Below, in pieces: positions 8,052 through 16,473 of a stretch of 64,000 nucleotides of DNA. The notes below the pieces were generated by a model. The model was not told where the DNA came from. It did no database searches and worked only from the letters and a program-made list of their open reading frames with translations. Made by a program: the position numbers and the translations under genes. How positions within the stretch are numbered: position 1 is the first letter of the stretch; every line of letters begins with the position of its first letter. Location of the stretch: NCBI GenBank assembly GCA_047345645.1, contig JBLEFH010000003.1; one strand, 5' to 3'. The stretch is from JBLEFH01 sp047345645. Lineage in GTDB: Bacteria; Pseudomonadota; Alphaproteobacteria; Rhodobacterales; Rhodobacteraceae.

Positions 8052-9515
8052 CTATATCCAGCCAAATCTTATCAGCATCGCCAGCATGAGCGACCAGACC
8101 GTGAGAATGGACAGACAGTAAAGGCCATTCCAGCGCAAACCGACGGTGAAAGTGCTGCGTCCGATAATACTCGCGGTAAGAACCAAAGTCGTGATGAACG
8201 GCGAAAGCCCGATCACGGCGGTCCAGCCACCGGTAATGGCTAGCGCGATGGCCGCGTCACTCAGCCCCGGCACCGTCACTTGCGCCGCGATCGCGCCAAG
8301 CACAGAGGCCACCACAATCGGGTTCATCCCAACAAGAGCCAGCGCGACAATCGCAACCGAGATCCCGAGCGCGACCGAGATCGCGCCGAGTCCCATGCCC
8401 GAGATGACGGCCCGAAGTTCCTCGGCGGGGATCAGTCCCAACAGGACCACCGGCAAGAAACCTGCCGACGCAAAGACCCCGACCTCGGAGCCCATTGCCG
8501 ACAGCCGCTCCCATGTCGCGCGCGCAGCCCCTGTGACCCCCGACACGGGGCCGCCCGGCGTTTCACGCGCCGACATCCCCGCCCAGACAATCGCGTAACA
8601 GGGCACCACGCAGACCAGCGCTTGCTGAAAGCTGAGCGCGCTCACTTCATGGACCAGAAACACCAGAAGTCCGAGCGCAAAAACATGTGCGACAAGCGCC
8701 ACGGCGCCTGTCCAGCTCCCCGGTGGCGGCGACGGGCGCGGGAGCCCCAGCTTGCGGAAGCGCCAGCCATCCACACGATCAAAAGCCCAGCCAATTGCGA
8801 TAAAAACGAAGGACATCGCGAAGCCTATGGGCCCGAAATTCGCATAGCTTAGCCCCGGAACAGCAATCAAAATCGCATTAGTGGCGAAACCGAAGGGCGA
8901 CCAGAGAGAGATCAGGGCAAAACCGCGAACGATGGCCATCGTCATCCGTTTCAGGCGGGTCTCGCGCGCGTCTGGCGGAAGCTGCGCCGCGGCTTCCGAA
9001 GACATGGATCTTTTGGCGATATCCAAGAGAAGTGCCAGCCCGCCGAAATTGATCAGCACGCCAAAGAGATGCCCGCCGGACGTCATCGCCAGATAACGCC
9101 GCGAGGCGGGTTGGCCGGTGACGAAAAGGCCGGCACGATGCACTTCGGGCGCAATCGCCGCCGCTGAGCGCAAGGTGCTCAGTGTGGCAATAAGTGCCGC
9201 GAGAAACAGCATTCTGTCGGCCCCCTGCCAGAGCGCGGCCGGGTCCACACGCTGCGCAAGCGCCAAAACAAAGACGGTCAGCGCCATGAGCACCGGCACC
9301 CAGGTTCCGAAGCCAAACTGGCGGCGGGTCAGCCAAAGATAGAGGCACAGCGCGGCGACCCCCAAGCTCGTCACGATCCGCGAGTCAACGAAGATCAGGA
9401 GGATGGCAGACACCATGATGGCGACCATCATCAATCGACAGAGCGTCGCGGATTTCGGCGCGCGGTCGTCTTCCCCACTCGCGCTCTCACGTGATCGTCG
9501 CGCCCTGCTCAACAT
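8052..9515 (-). CDS. Multi-pass membrane protein, putative transporter of unknown family
   Basis: This 487-residue protein has about 11-12 hydrophobic segments and almost no soluble domain beyond a charged N-terminal tail of roughly 25 residues. I do not recognise the family with confidence. The C-terminal part (LVGMNPIVVASVLGAIAAQ, then GWTAVIGLSPFITTLVLTAS) resembles half-repeats of ion-transporter superfamily carriers such as DctM or CitM, but that is only an impression. It is the last gene of the eight-gene beta-oxidation operon and overlaps the isomerase gene by 7 nt, so it is probably made with these enzymes and may import or export their substrate. Confidence 0.8.
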   Translation of the reverse strand: MLSRARRSRESASGEDDRAPKSATLCRLMMVAIMVSAILLIFVDSRIVTSLGVAALCLYLWLTRRQFGFGTWVPVLMALTVFVLALAQRVDPAALWQGADRMLFLAALIATLSTLRSAAAIAPEVHRAGLFVTGQPASRRYLAMTSGGHLFGVLINFGGLALLLDIAKRSMSSEAAAQLPPDARETRLKRMTMAIVRGFALISLWSPFGFATNAILIAVPGLSYANFGPIGFAMSFVFIAIGWAFDRVDGWRFRKLGLPRPSPPPGSWTGAVALVAHVFALGLLVFLVHEVSALSFQQALVCVVPCYAIVWAGMSARETPGGPVSGVTGAARATWERLSAMGSEVGVFASAGFLPVVLLGLIPAEELRAVISGMGLGAISVALGISVAIVALALVGMNPIVVASVLGAIAAQVTVPGLSDAAIALAITGGWTAVIGLSPFITTLVLTASIIGRSTFTVGLRWNGLYCLSILTVWSLMLAMLIRFGWI

Positions 9516-10270
9516 CCTTTGAACTGCGGCCGCCTTTTTTCAGCAAAGGCCGCCCTGCCCTCCGCAGCGTCCGCGCTGTTGATCAGCATCGGCTGAATCG
9601 CCGCCTCATAGTCCAGCGCGGCCGACACGTCCCGAGCGAACCAATCAAGGATGAACTGACGCGGCAGCGGCGCAACCTCTGCCTCCTTCAGCGCTAACTC
9701 GCTCGCCATTGCCACCGCCTCGGCGGGGCTCGCCAAGGCGTCACAGATCCCGAGACCGTGCGCCTCTTCCGCATCAATGACGCGGTTATCCAGCATCAGG
9801 CGCCGGCTCTTCGCGGGTCCGATCCGTGCCAACAATGTCGCAAGCAGGCCCATATCCGGGATCAAACCGATCTTGGTAAAGGCCGCCGTGAAACGCGCCT
9901 CACGCGAGGCCACCACAATGGGACAGGCCATCGCAAGCGCAAATCCGCCGCCTGCGGCCCATCCTTCAACCGCCGCGACGAGCGGTTTGGGAAAGCGGAC
10001 GATACGCATCACCATATCCGATATCACAGCGAAGCGCTCACGATGCGCCGCGATGCTGCGCTCTCCCTGATCGCGGATATCGCCCCCGGCTGAAAAATGT
10101 CCGCCTGCGCCCGTAAGAACCACCGCGCGGACCGCATCATCCGTTGCCGCCTCGCTGAGAGCTTCGCGAAGCGAGAGCCGCGCCGCGTGACCGATCGGAT
10201 TGCGTCGCTCCGGCTCGTTCAGCGTAATGATCCTGAGACCATCGTCATGCGTTGTGATGTCGATCGCCAT
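9509..10270 (-). CDS. Crotonase-fold enoyl-CoA isomerase (PaaG-like)
   Basis: This 253-residue crotonase-family protein has the oxyanion-hole segments AGGHFSAGGDI (about 55-65) and AAGGGFALAMAC. Both glutamates used by classical enoyl-CoA hydratases appear replaced (Ala111 and Phe131 at those positions), while the IGLIPDMG motif keeps an aspartate (Asp139), as in PaaG-type isomerases. Double-bond isomerisation is therefore more likely than hydration, which the neighbouring MaoC enzyme can do. The frame is open to 10876, but ATG 10270 is preferred: it lies 1 nt after the MaoC stop and gives the family length. Confidence 0.88.
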   Translation of the reverse strand: MAIDITTHDDGLRIITLNEPERRNPIGHAARLSLREALSEAATDDAVRAVVLTGAGGHFSAGGDIRDQGERSIAAHRERFAVISDMVMRIVRFPKPLVAAVEGWAAGGGFALAMACPIVVASREARFTAAFTKIGLIPDMGLLATLLARIGPAKSRRLMLDNRVIDAEEAHGLGICDALASPAEAVAMASELALKEAEVAPLPRQFILDWFARDVSAALDYEAAIQPMLINSADAAEGRAAFAEKRRPQFKGC

Positions 10271-10271
10271 A

Positions 10272-11129
10272 TCATCCCCTCCGTTTGAACAATCCGTTTC
10301 CGATCGCAATCTTGTCCCGCTCCAGGACCCGCGTGCGGAAAGACCCGTCATTCCAGATCTCAGTGCGCAGCGTTTCGCCGGGATAGACGACGGACGTGAA
10401 ACGCGCATCCATCGAGCCGAAATGCTCCGCCTCATAGTCGCAGAGCGTTGCGAGAAGCGCATGTGCGGCAAAGCCAAATGTACACAAACCGTGCAAAATA
10501 GGCTGCTCAAACCCTGCCTTGGCCGCAACGCGCGGATCGAGATGCAGCGGATTGGGATCGGCGTTCCAGCGGTAATAAAGCGCCTGTTCCGGGCGCGTTG
10601 GCGTCTCAAAAATATGATCCGGCTCAGTGTCGGGCAGCGTATGCGCTTGTTTGACCGGTCCGTCCGGACCGCCAAAACCGCCATCGCCCCGCAGGAACGT
10701 CGTACCCCGGCACGTCGCGAGATGAAGACCCGTCTCGGCGTCGCGGATCTCCTTTTCATAGTAAAGCAGCGCCCCCCGTCCTTCGCCCTTATCCACCAAC
10801 CCCGTGACGCGGGTTTTGCCCACGATGGTGGCCTCTGACGGGATCGGGTGGTGGATCGTAATGCCCTGCTCGCCATGGACGAGTTTCAGCGCATCAACAC
10901 CGGTCTCCGGGTTGCCAAGCCAGAAGCCGGGATGGCCGAGCACATTGACGATGGCGGGCATGGCGCGCACATCATCTGCGAGAGCGCCGACATAGGGCAG
11001 TTGCCGCATGTCCAATGGGTCCTGCCCCATGCCGACTGTCAGGCCAAAGCGCGCCACGTCTTCGTGTCCATAACTTTGGCGCACTTCGGGAATGTCGAAA
11101 TTCAGAAGATGTTCGTAATCAATGGCCAT
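10272..11129 (-). CDS. MaoC family 2-enoyl-CoA hydratase (hydratase-2 type)
   Basis: This 285-residue protein is a double hotdog with a degenerate N-terminal half and a C-terminal half carrying the hydratase-2 catalytic motif ADPNPLHLDP (Asp191 and His196). This is the layout of peroxisomal MFE-type (R)-specific 2-enoyl-CoA hydratase 2. It would hydrate a trans-2-enoyl-CoA made by the acyl-CoA dehydrogenase of the same operon to an (R)-3-hydroxyacyl-CoA. Its start overlaps the end of the synthetase gene by 11 nt. An SDR that could oxidise the (R)-alcohol lies nearby at 17,299. Confidence 0.9.
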   Translation of the reverse strand: MAIDYEHLLNFDIPEVRQSYGHEDVARFGLTVGMGQDPLDMRQLPYVGALADDVRAMPAIVNVLGHPGFWLGNPETGVDALKLVHGEQGITIHHPIPSEATIVGKTRVTGLVDKGEGRGALLYYEKEIRDAETGLHLATCRGTTFLRGDGGFGGPDGPVKQAHTLPDTEPDHIFETPTRPEQALYYRWNADPNPLHLDPRVAAKAGFEQPILHGLCTFGFAAHALLATLCDYEAEHFGSMDARFTSVVYPGETLRTEIWNDGSFRTRVLERDKIAIGNGLFKRRG

Positions 11130-13239
11130 CGCTATCCCCCTGCGTCGCGTCGATCTCGATCACCGCATCGAGGGCAAAGACGCCCTCTCCATTTGGCATT
11201 GCGAGAACCGGGTTGAGATCAATCGAGGTCAGCCGCTCGCCTGCGCCAGCCGCAAAGAACGACAGACGGGACAGCATAGTGGCCAGCGCATCAATGTCTG
11301 CTGGTTTCGTACCGCGCGCTCCTTGCAGGATCGCCGCGCCGCGGATGGACAGGATCATCTCGCGCGCCGTCTCCGGGCTGAAGGGGCAAGCACGGAGAGC
11401 CACATCATTGAGAAGCTCCACGAAAATCCCGCCAAGACCGAACACCGCGACCGGCCCGAATGTCGGATCCCTGTTGATGCCCATCAGACACTCGACCCCG
11501 CCCGAGAGCTGCTTGGCAACAAGGATCCCGCTCACATGGGCATCGGGTGCGCGCTCAGCGACGGCCGCGAGAATATCGTCATAAGCAGCGCGCACCTCGT
11601 CTGCAGAGGTAATGTCGAGTTTGACCGCGCCGATATCCGATTTGTGCAAGATATCCGGGGACAGAATTTTCATCACAACCGGATAGCCGAAGGCCTCTGC
11701 CGCCGTGACCGCGTCCTCTTTGCTGCGCACGGCCTGCTCCGGCGCGGGTGCAATACCCGCTTCGGCGAGAAGCGCTTTGGCCTCGGCTTCATCCGGGCTC
11801 GCCGCGGGCAACGTTACCGGCTTGGCTTTCGGCAGGGCTGGCGGCCGCGCACCGGCCTGCTCGGCACCAAATTGCAACACCGCATTGATGGCGCGAACCG
11901 CACGGCAAGGATCGTTGAAAATCAGGATCCCGGCGTCGTCATAGCGGCGCAGCACCTCAGGATCGCCCAGCGCGCAGAACGCAATGATACGGTTGGGATA
12001 GGCAGCCCGCAGCGGTGCCATCGCCTCTAGGATAACTTTCGAAAGCTTGTCGCTCCCCGCCACATAGGTCAGAAAACACAGCACGGCCCCGTAACCGCCA
12101 TCTTCCAATCCCGCGCGCGTGAACTGTTCCAGCAGCGCCGGCTCGTTCAGCGCCTGCGCCGTACAATCGAGCGGATTGACCGCCGACGCGTAGGGCAGAA
12201 GCTCCAAAAGCTTCGCCTGCGCCTCCTCGGGCATGACCGGCATGGGCAGACCGATCCGCTCGGCCTCATCGCTGACCACAATCCCCGCCCCGCCGCTGAC
12301 CGTCACCACGCCCAGCGCGTGCCGCGTCGGCAGCACTTTCTTGGAGGCCGCATAAGCGATGTCCATCATGGATTCCGGATCGCGCAAGATAATTGCACCG
12401 TGATCCGAGAGGACCGCATCGGCCACAACCGCATCCCCCGTGAGCGACGCAGTATGCGACGCAGCGGCGCGTGCGCCCACCTCCGAACGCCCGGATTTCA
12501 AAGCCAGCACCGGCTTGCCCGCAGCGCGCGCGATGTCGAGCGCTTCCAGCAAGGCCGGCGCGTCGTTCACCGCCTCCATATAGGTGCAGATCACGTCAAT
12601 CGTGTCGCTCTCGGCCATCCAACGAATCCCGTCGGCGACCGTGATGTCGGCTTCGTTGCCCGTGGTAATCAGCACCGATGAGCCAAGACCCCGGTCCCGC
12701 GCAAGCGCGCCCAGATGCGCCCCGAAAGCGCCGGACTGGCTGGCGATCCCAATGTTGCCGGGAAGCGGAAAGCCCGTGTCGAGCGATGACGAGAACGTGC
12801 CGTAATATCCAATATCGACATTATAAACGCCAAGCGTGTTCGGCCCGAGCAAGCGCATGTCATATTTCGCCGCCAGCGCGACGATTTCGCGCTGTGCCGC
12901 CTCGCCCTCGTCTCCGGTTTCCGCAAAGCCCGCCGAAAAAAGGGTTACGGCTTTGCACCCCTTGCGCCCGAGCGCCTCGATCGTCGGCAGCACCAGTTTG
13001 GCGGGAACCGCGATGAGCGCCGCCTCCGGCGCTTCCGGCAGATCATCAACGCTTGCATAGCAGGGCAGCCCCTGCACCGTTTCGCGTTTTGGGTTCACCG
13101 GCAGGATGCGGCCCTCATAGCCAGCCTTCAGCATCGCCGCGATTGGCCGCCCCCCAATCCGAGACGGGTCTTCCGAGGCACCGATGACGGCCACCGAATT
13201 TGGCGCGATGAGCCCGTCGATCAAGGCGCGGTCGCTCAT
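11119..13239 (-). CDS. Acyl-CoA synthetase, ADP-forming (acetyl-CoA synthetase family)
   Basis: This 706-residue single-chain enzyme fuses the CoA-binding and ligase domains (SVAVIGASEDPSRIGGRP at the N-terminus, NIGIASQSGAFGAHLGALA near 162) to an ATP-grasp domain from about residue 495 (MKILSPDILHKSDIGAVKL). The phosphohistidine motif SHTASLTGD is present (His262). It would make acyl-CoA from a free acid, CoA and ATP, giving ADP and phosphate. The frame extends to 13320, but ATG 13239 overlaps the thiolase-like stop as ATGA. It probably activates the acid degraded by this operon, and unlike AMP-forming ligases it can also run in reverse to conserve ATP. Confidence 0.92.
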   Translation of the reverse strand: MSDRALIDGLIAPNSVAVIGASEDPSRIGGRPIAAMLKAGYEGRILPVNPKRETVQGLPCYASVDDLPEAPEAALIAVPAKLVLPTIEALGRKGCKAVTLFSAGFAETGDEGEAAQREIVALAAKYDMRLLGPNTLGVYNVDIGYYGTFSSSLDTGFPLPGNIGIASQSGAFGAHLGALARDRGLGSSVLITTGNEADITVADGIRWMAESDTIDVICTYMEAVNDAPALLEALDIARAAGKPVLALKSGRSEVGARAAASHTASLTGDAVVADAVLSDHGAIILRDPESMMDIAYAASKKVLPTRHALGVVTVSGGAGIVVSDEAERIGLPMPVMPEEAQAKLLELLPYASAVNPLDCTAQALNEPALLEQFTRAGLEDGGYGAVLCFLTYVAGSDKLSKVILEAMAPLRAAYPNRIIAFCALGDPEVLRRYDDAGILIFNDPCRAVRAINAVLQFGAEQAGARPPALPKAKPVTLPAASPDEAEAKALLAEAGIAPAPEQAVRSKEDAVTAAEAFGYPVVMKILSPDILHKSDIGAVKLDITSADEVRAAYDDILAAVAERAPDAHVSGILVAKQLSGGVECLMGINRDPTFGPVAVFGLGGIFVELLNDVALRACPFSPETAREMILSIRGAAILQGARGTKPADIDALATMLSRLSFFAAGAGERLTSIDLNPVLAMPNGEGVFALDAVIEIDATQGDSDGH

Positions 13240-14390
13240 AGCACCGCCTCCGACCCGAGGATCGCCGTGCATTGGCTCGACAGTGTTCCGCCGTTGCCGT
13301 GACAGAGCGCAATGTTGCAATCCTCGATCTGGCGTTCGCCCGCATCCCCGCGAATTTGCGCAACGGCCTCGGCAATCAGGAACATACCATACATACCCGG
13401 ATGCACGCAGGAGAGCCCGCCGCCATTGGTATTCACGGCCAATTCACCTCCGGGCGCAATCCGTCCGTCCTGCACAAAACGCCCGCCTTCTCCTTTGGGG
13501 CAGAAGCCAAGGTCCTCAAGGAACAGAATGGTGTTGATGGTGAAGGCGTCATAGAGCATCACGACATCAACATCTTTGTGGTTGACGCCCGCCATTTCCA
13601 TGGCACGCGGCCCGCTCTCGGCGGCGGCTGTTGTCGTCAGATCCGGCATCGCCACAATCGAGCGGTGATAATTTGCCCCGCCCGCACCGAGGAAATAAAC
13701 CGGCTTGCCGGGCAAGTCCTTTGCCCGGTCCGCACGCACTAGCACGCAAGCGGCGGCGCCATCGGTCACCAGGCAGCAATCCGCTTTGCTGAGCGGGTCC
13801 GAAATCATGCGTGACGACAGCACCTCATCCTTGGTCAGCGGCCCGCGCGCAAAGGCCTCGGGATTGAGGTTCGCCCAGCCCCGCGCGGCCAGCGCGACAT
13901 CGGCAAGATCCTCGCGCCTCGTGCCATATTCCGCCATATGCCGACTGGTCGCCAAAGCGTATGCGGTGATCGGATGACGCGGATTATAGGGCGTCTCATG
14001 CCATTGCGGCTCACTCATCGAGACCAGCCGTCCCCCAGCCGTGCGCTGGTTCGAGCCATAGCAAACAAGGGCGGCATCGCAGAGCCCCGCCTCAAGCGCC
14101 AGTGTCGCCTGAAGCAAATGCATCTCAAAGCTGGAGCCGCCCACATTTGTTCCATCAAAGAAACGGGGCTTGAGGCCGAGATATTCAACGACGCTCATGG
14201 TCGGAAACGCGTGACTGCTCGTCGCGGCGAACACGCCATCAATATCCTGCAAGTTCAGGCCAGCATCCTTCACGGCCTTCACCGCCGCCTGACCGAGAAG
14301 TTCGATCGCCGAAAAGCCCGGCGCCTCACCGACACCTGCGGTCGCCATCCCGACGATAGCCGATTTTCCACGCATACTGTCTTTGCTCAT
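13236..14390 (-). CDS. Thiolase-like protein lacking the nucleophilic cysteine (possible retro-aldolase)
   Basis: This 384-residue thiolase-superfamily protein belongs to the SCP-x/lipid-transfer branch. At the site of the acyl-accepting cysteine it reads TNVGGSSFEMH (81-91), with no cysteine. The other active-site loops remain as NTNGGGLSCVHPGMYG (about 320-335) and CHGNGG (363-368), and YDAFTI is at 280-285. Lipid-transfer proteins such as Ltp2 also lack the usual cysteine, work with a DUF35 partner, and cleave steroid side-chain CoA esters by retro-aldol reaction. A DUF35 gene lies directly upstream, overlapping as ATGA, so an aldolase role is a reasonable inference; a degenerate thiolase is the alternative. 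Confidence 0.88.
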   Translation of the reverse strand: MSKDSMRGKSAIVGMATAGVGEAPGFSAIELLGQAAVKAVKDAGLNLQDIDGVFAATSSHAFPTMSVVEYLGLKPRFFDGTNVGGSSFEMHLLQATLALEAGLCDAALVCYGSNQRTAGGRLVSMSEPQWHETPYNPRHPITAYALATSRHMAEYGTRREDLADVALAARGWANLNPEAFARGPLTKDEVLSSRMISDPLSKADCCLVTDGAAACVLVRADRAKDLPGKPVYFLGAGGANYHRSIVAMPDLTTTAAAESGPRAMEMAGVNHKDVDVVMLYDAFTINTILFLEDLGFCPKGEGGRFVQDGRIAPGGELAVNTNGGGLSCVHPGMYGMFLIAEAVAQIRGDAGERQIEDCNIALCHGNGGTLSSQCTAILGSEAVL

Positions 14391-14776
14391 ACTGCGTCCT
14401 CCCCGGTCAGATCGAAGACCACCCGCGGGCCGTCTTCCGCACTCTCGATCCGCGCGGCAACCCGCGCGCCGATCTCGGCCGTTTCCACCTCGGGCAGCGT
14501 CGACATCATGCGTACCCCTTCATCGAGTTCAATCAGCGCCACATTCCACGACCCGGCCCGCGCACGGTTGACGGTGATGGCGTAGATCTCGCCGGTACCT
14601 TTCGCCTCGACCCATTCGAGATCTGTTGCCCCGGTCGGCGAGGTCACTTTGGGCCAGAACACATATTCGCCCGTGCTCGCCGCGCGCTGGATCATGAAAC
14701 GCCCTTGGGCCAGATAGGCCTCATAGGCCGCTTGCGGGCCAAGTTTGGAAATATCGCTTTCGCTGAGCTCACTCAT
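14387..14776 (-). CDS. DUF35 OB-fold protein with a cysteine-free zinc-ribbon region
   Basis: This 129-residue protein aligns by eye with the DUF35 zinc-ribbon/OB-fold family that partners SCP-x-type thiolases: AYEAYLAQGRFMIQR, then an aromatic/proline stretch, then TDLEWVEAKGTGEIYA leading into the OB fold. The four zinc-binding cysteines are gone (RAASTG and SPTGATD where CxxC pairs are expected), and the whole protein has no cysteine. ATG 14776 with AGGAGG in front is preferred over an upstream GTG. The ATGA overlap with the thiolase-like gene suggests stoichiometric complex formation. Confidence 0.85.
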   Translation of the reverse strand: MSELSESDISKLGPQAAYEAYLAQGRFMIQRAASTGEYVFWPKVTSPTGATDLEWVEAKGTGEIYAITVNRARAGSWNVALIELDEGVRMMSTLPEVETAEIGARVAARIESAEDGPRVVFDLTGEDAV

Positions 14777-14796
14777 GTCTTTTCCTCCTGTCATCG

Positions 14797-15216
14797 TCAG
14801 TCCTCCCACCCCAGAAACAGATGGGTCTGCGATGTTGTGCCGACGATCTTGCCATCCGTGCGCGTGAGCGTGACCAGCAGCACCACCGTCTTGCGGCCGA
14901 CATGGACCGGCACGCAGCGCGCCGTGACCACGTCCCCGACGCTCACAGGTCTGATGAAATTGGTCTTGGCCTCCACCGTGGTGTTCGAAACCTCAACCGG
15001 GCTGTTGATAAAGGCCGACGATCCTGCTGCGGTGTCGGCCAACGCCATCAGCGCGCCGCCATGCAGAACGCCGTTACGGTTGCCCATTTCCTCGGTCACG
15101 CGCATCCGGCAGACCACTTCCTCCGGGACGCATCTGTCCACCTCGATCCCGAGCAGACGCGAAAACGCGGATTGCGGCGGCATCTCTTCAGCCGTGCGGG
15201 TCCGGGTCTCGGCCAT
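14797..15216 (-). CDS. PaaI-type hotdog thioesterase
   Basis: This 139-residue single hotdog protein carries NRNGVLHGGALMALADTAAG, the standard PaaI/acyl-CoA thioesterase motif with the HGG turn and a catalytic acidic residue, followed by NFIRPVSVGDVVTA. It likely hydrolyses an acyl-CoA to release CoA, either as an overflow valve or as a true pathway step. It begins 2 nt after the acyl-CoA dehydrogenase stop and has no obvious ribosome-binding site of its own, so translation is probably coupled. Confidence 0.88.
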   Translation of the reverse strand: MAETRTRTAEEMPPQSAFSRLLGIEVDRCVPEEVVCRMRVTEEMGNRNGVLHGGALMALADTAAGSSAFINSPVEVSNTTVEAKTNFIRPVSVGDVVTARCVPVHVGRKTVVLLVTLTRTDGKIVGTTSQTHLFLGWED

Positions 15217-15218
15217 GA

Positions 15219-16388
15219 TCAGGCAGACCGCTCGGCCAGCATCCGGCGCGCGATGACGAGTTGCTGGATCTGGCTCGTGCCCTCATAGATCCGCAGCAGC
15301 CGGATATCGCGGTAGAGCCGCTCGATATCGTATTCGGCCATATAGCCAGCGCCGCCATGGATTTGTAGCGCACGGTCCGCGATCCGTCCGGCAGCTTCCG
15401 TGCAGAAATATTTCGTGCACGCGGCCTCAACGATGGCTTTGCCTTCGCGATCAAAAGTATCGGCTGTCGCGCGGACGAGCGCACGGGCCGCCTGAAGCTC
15501 GGCCTGACAATCCGCCAAAAGCCCCTGCACAAGCTGATGCTCACCAATCGGCTTGCCAAACTGTTTGCGCTCCAGCGCGTAGTCCGTCGCAATATCGAGC
15601 ATCCGCTGGCTTTGTCCCACGGCCATCGCGCCGACGTGAATCCGGCCCCGGTCAAGCACCTTCATCGCCGTGCGAAACCCGCGATTGAGATTGTCCGGGC
15701 CGCCGATGATGGCCGTTTCGGGAATGCGAACATCCTCAAAGATGACATCCGAGGTCTTGGTCCCGCGCTGGCCAAGCTTGCGGTCCGGCTTGGCGACGGT
15801 GATGCCCGGCGTATCCGCAGGCACGATAAAGGCCGACACACCATCCGCGCCTGGCTTGCTCGCATCCGTGCGGGCAAAGACCGTGAACACGCCCGCGCGC
15901 ACCGCATTGGTGATATAGCGCTTGGTGCCGTTGATCACGAAATCGCTGCCGTCCTTCTTCGCCGAGGTGCGGATCCCGCCGGCGTCCGATCCATTGTCGG
16001 GCTCGGTGAGCGCGAAAGAGGCGATCACGTCGCCGCTCGCGACCCCCGGCAACCATGTCTGCTTCTGCTCAGGCGTGCCATCCATGACGATGCCTTGCGA
16101 GCCGATGCCGACATTGGTGCCGATCAGCGACCGGAAGGTGAGCGACGCATAGCACAGCGCCTCAATCAGCCGCGCTTCCTGCGGCACATTCAGTCCGACG
16201 CCGCCATATTCCTCTGGGGTCGAGAGGCCGAAAAGGCCCATCTCCTTCATCTCGGTGATGATTTCGTCAGGAATATCATCCTCTTCTTCCACCCGGCGCT
16301 CCGCCGGAATGAGGCGCTCGCGCGCAAACCGGCTGACCGTTTCAACGAGCTGTTCGAACACATCATCATCCACACCTGACGGCATCAT
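15219..16388 (-). CDS. Acyl-CoA dehydrogenase
   Basis: This 389-residue flavoprotein has the full family layout: an N-terminal helical domain (FGLSTPEEYGGVGLN), FALTEPDNGSDAGGI and INGTKRYITNA in the beta domain, and a C-terminal helical domain with QIHGGAGYMAEYDIERLYRD. The catalytic base is in RIYEGTSQIQQ (Glu369), the position used by short- and medium-chain enzymes. It is the first gene of the eight-gene operon and makes the 2-enoyl-CoA for the MaoC hydratase. A GGGAGG ribosome-binding site precedes ATG 16388; a second ATG follows immediately and could also serve. Confidence 0.93.
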   Translation of the reverse strand: MMPSGVDDDVFEQLVETVSRFARERLIPAERRVEEEDDIPDEIITEMKEMGLFGLSTPEEYGGVGLNVPQEARLIEALCYASLTFRSLIGTNVGIGSQGIVMDGTPEQKQTWLPGVASGDVIASFALTEPDNGSDAGGIRTSAKKDGSDFVINGTKRYITNAVRAGVFTVFARTDASKPGADGVSAFIVPADTPGITVAKPDRKLGQRGTKTSDVIFEDVRIPETAIIGGPDNLNRGFRTAMKVLDRGRIHVGAMAVGQSQRMLDIATDYALERKQFGKPIGEHQLVQGLLADCQAELQAARALVRATADTFDREGKAIVEAACTKYFCTEAAGRIADRALQIHGGAGYMAEYDIERLYRDIRLLRIYEGTSQIQQLVIARRMLAERSA

Positions 16389-16397
16389 ATTCCTCCC

Positions 16398-16461
16398 ACA
16401 GAATGATCTCAGTCTCCTCTTGCTCTAGCAAAAAAATTCTCTATAGTAAATATCATTCTGT
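16398..16461. promoter_or_regulatory. Operator candidate: 10-bp inverted repeat between acd and iclR
   Basis: ACAGAATGAT at 16398-16407 is repeated exactly in inverse as ATCATTCTGT at 16452-16461 within the 85-bp divergent gap. The arms sit next to the two start regions, so one bound dimer pair could control both directions. The adjacent IclR-family regulator is the natural candidate to bind it. Confidence 0.55.
16420..16447 (+). promoter_or_regulatory. Sigma-70-like promoter for iclR
   Basis: TTGCTC at 16420 and TATAGT at 16442 are separated by 16 bp, a near-consensus arrangement. Transcription would start near 16454, inside the downstream arm of the inverted repeat, which fits negative autoregulation. 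Confidence 0.45.
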
Positions 16462-16473
16462 CAGGGAAATTTT

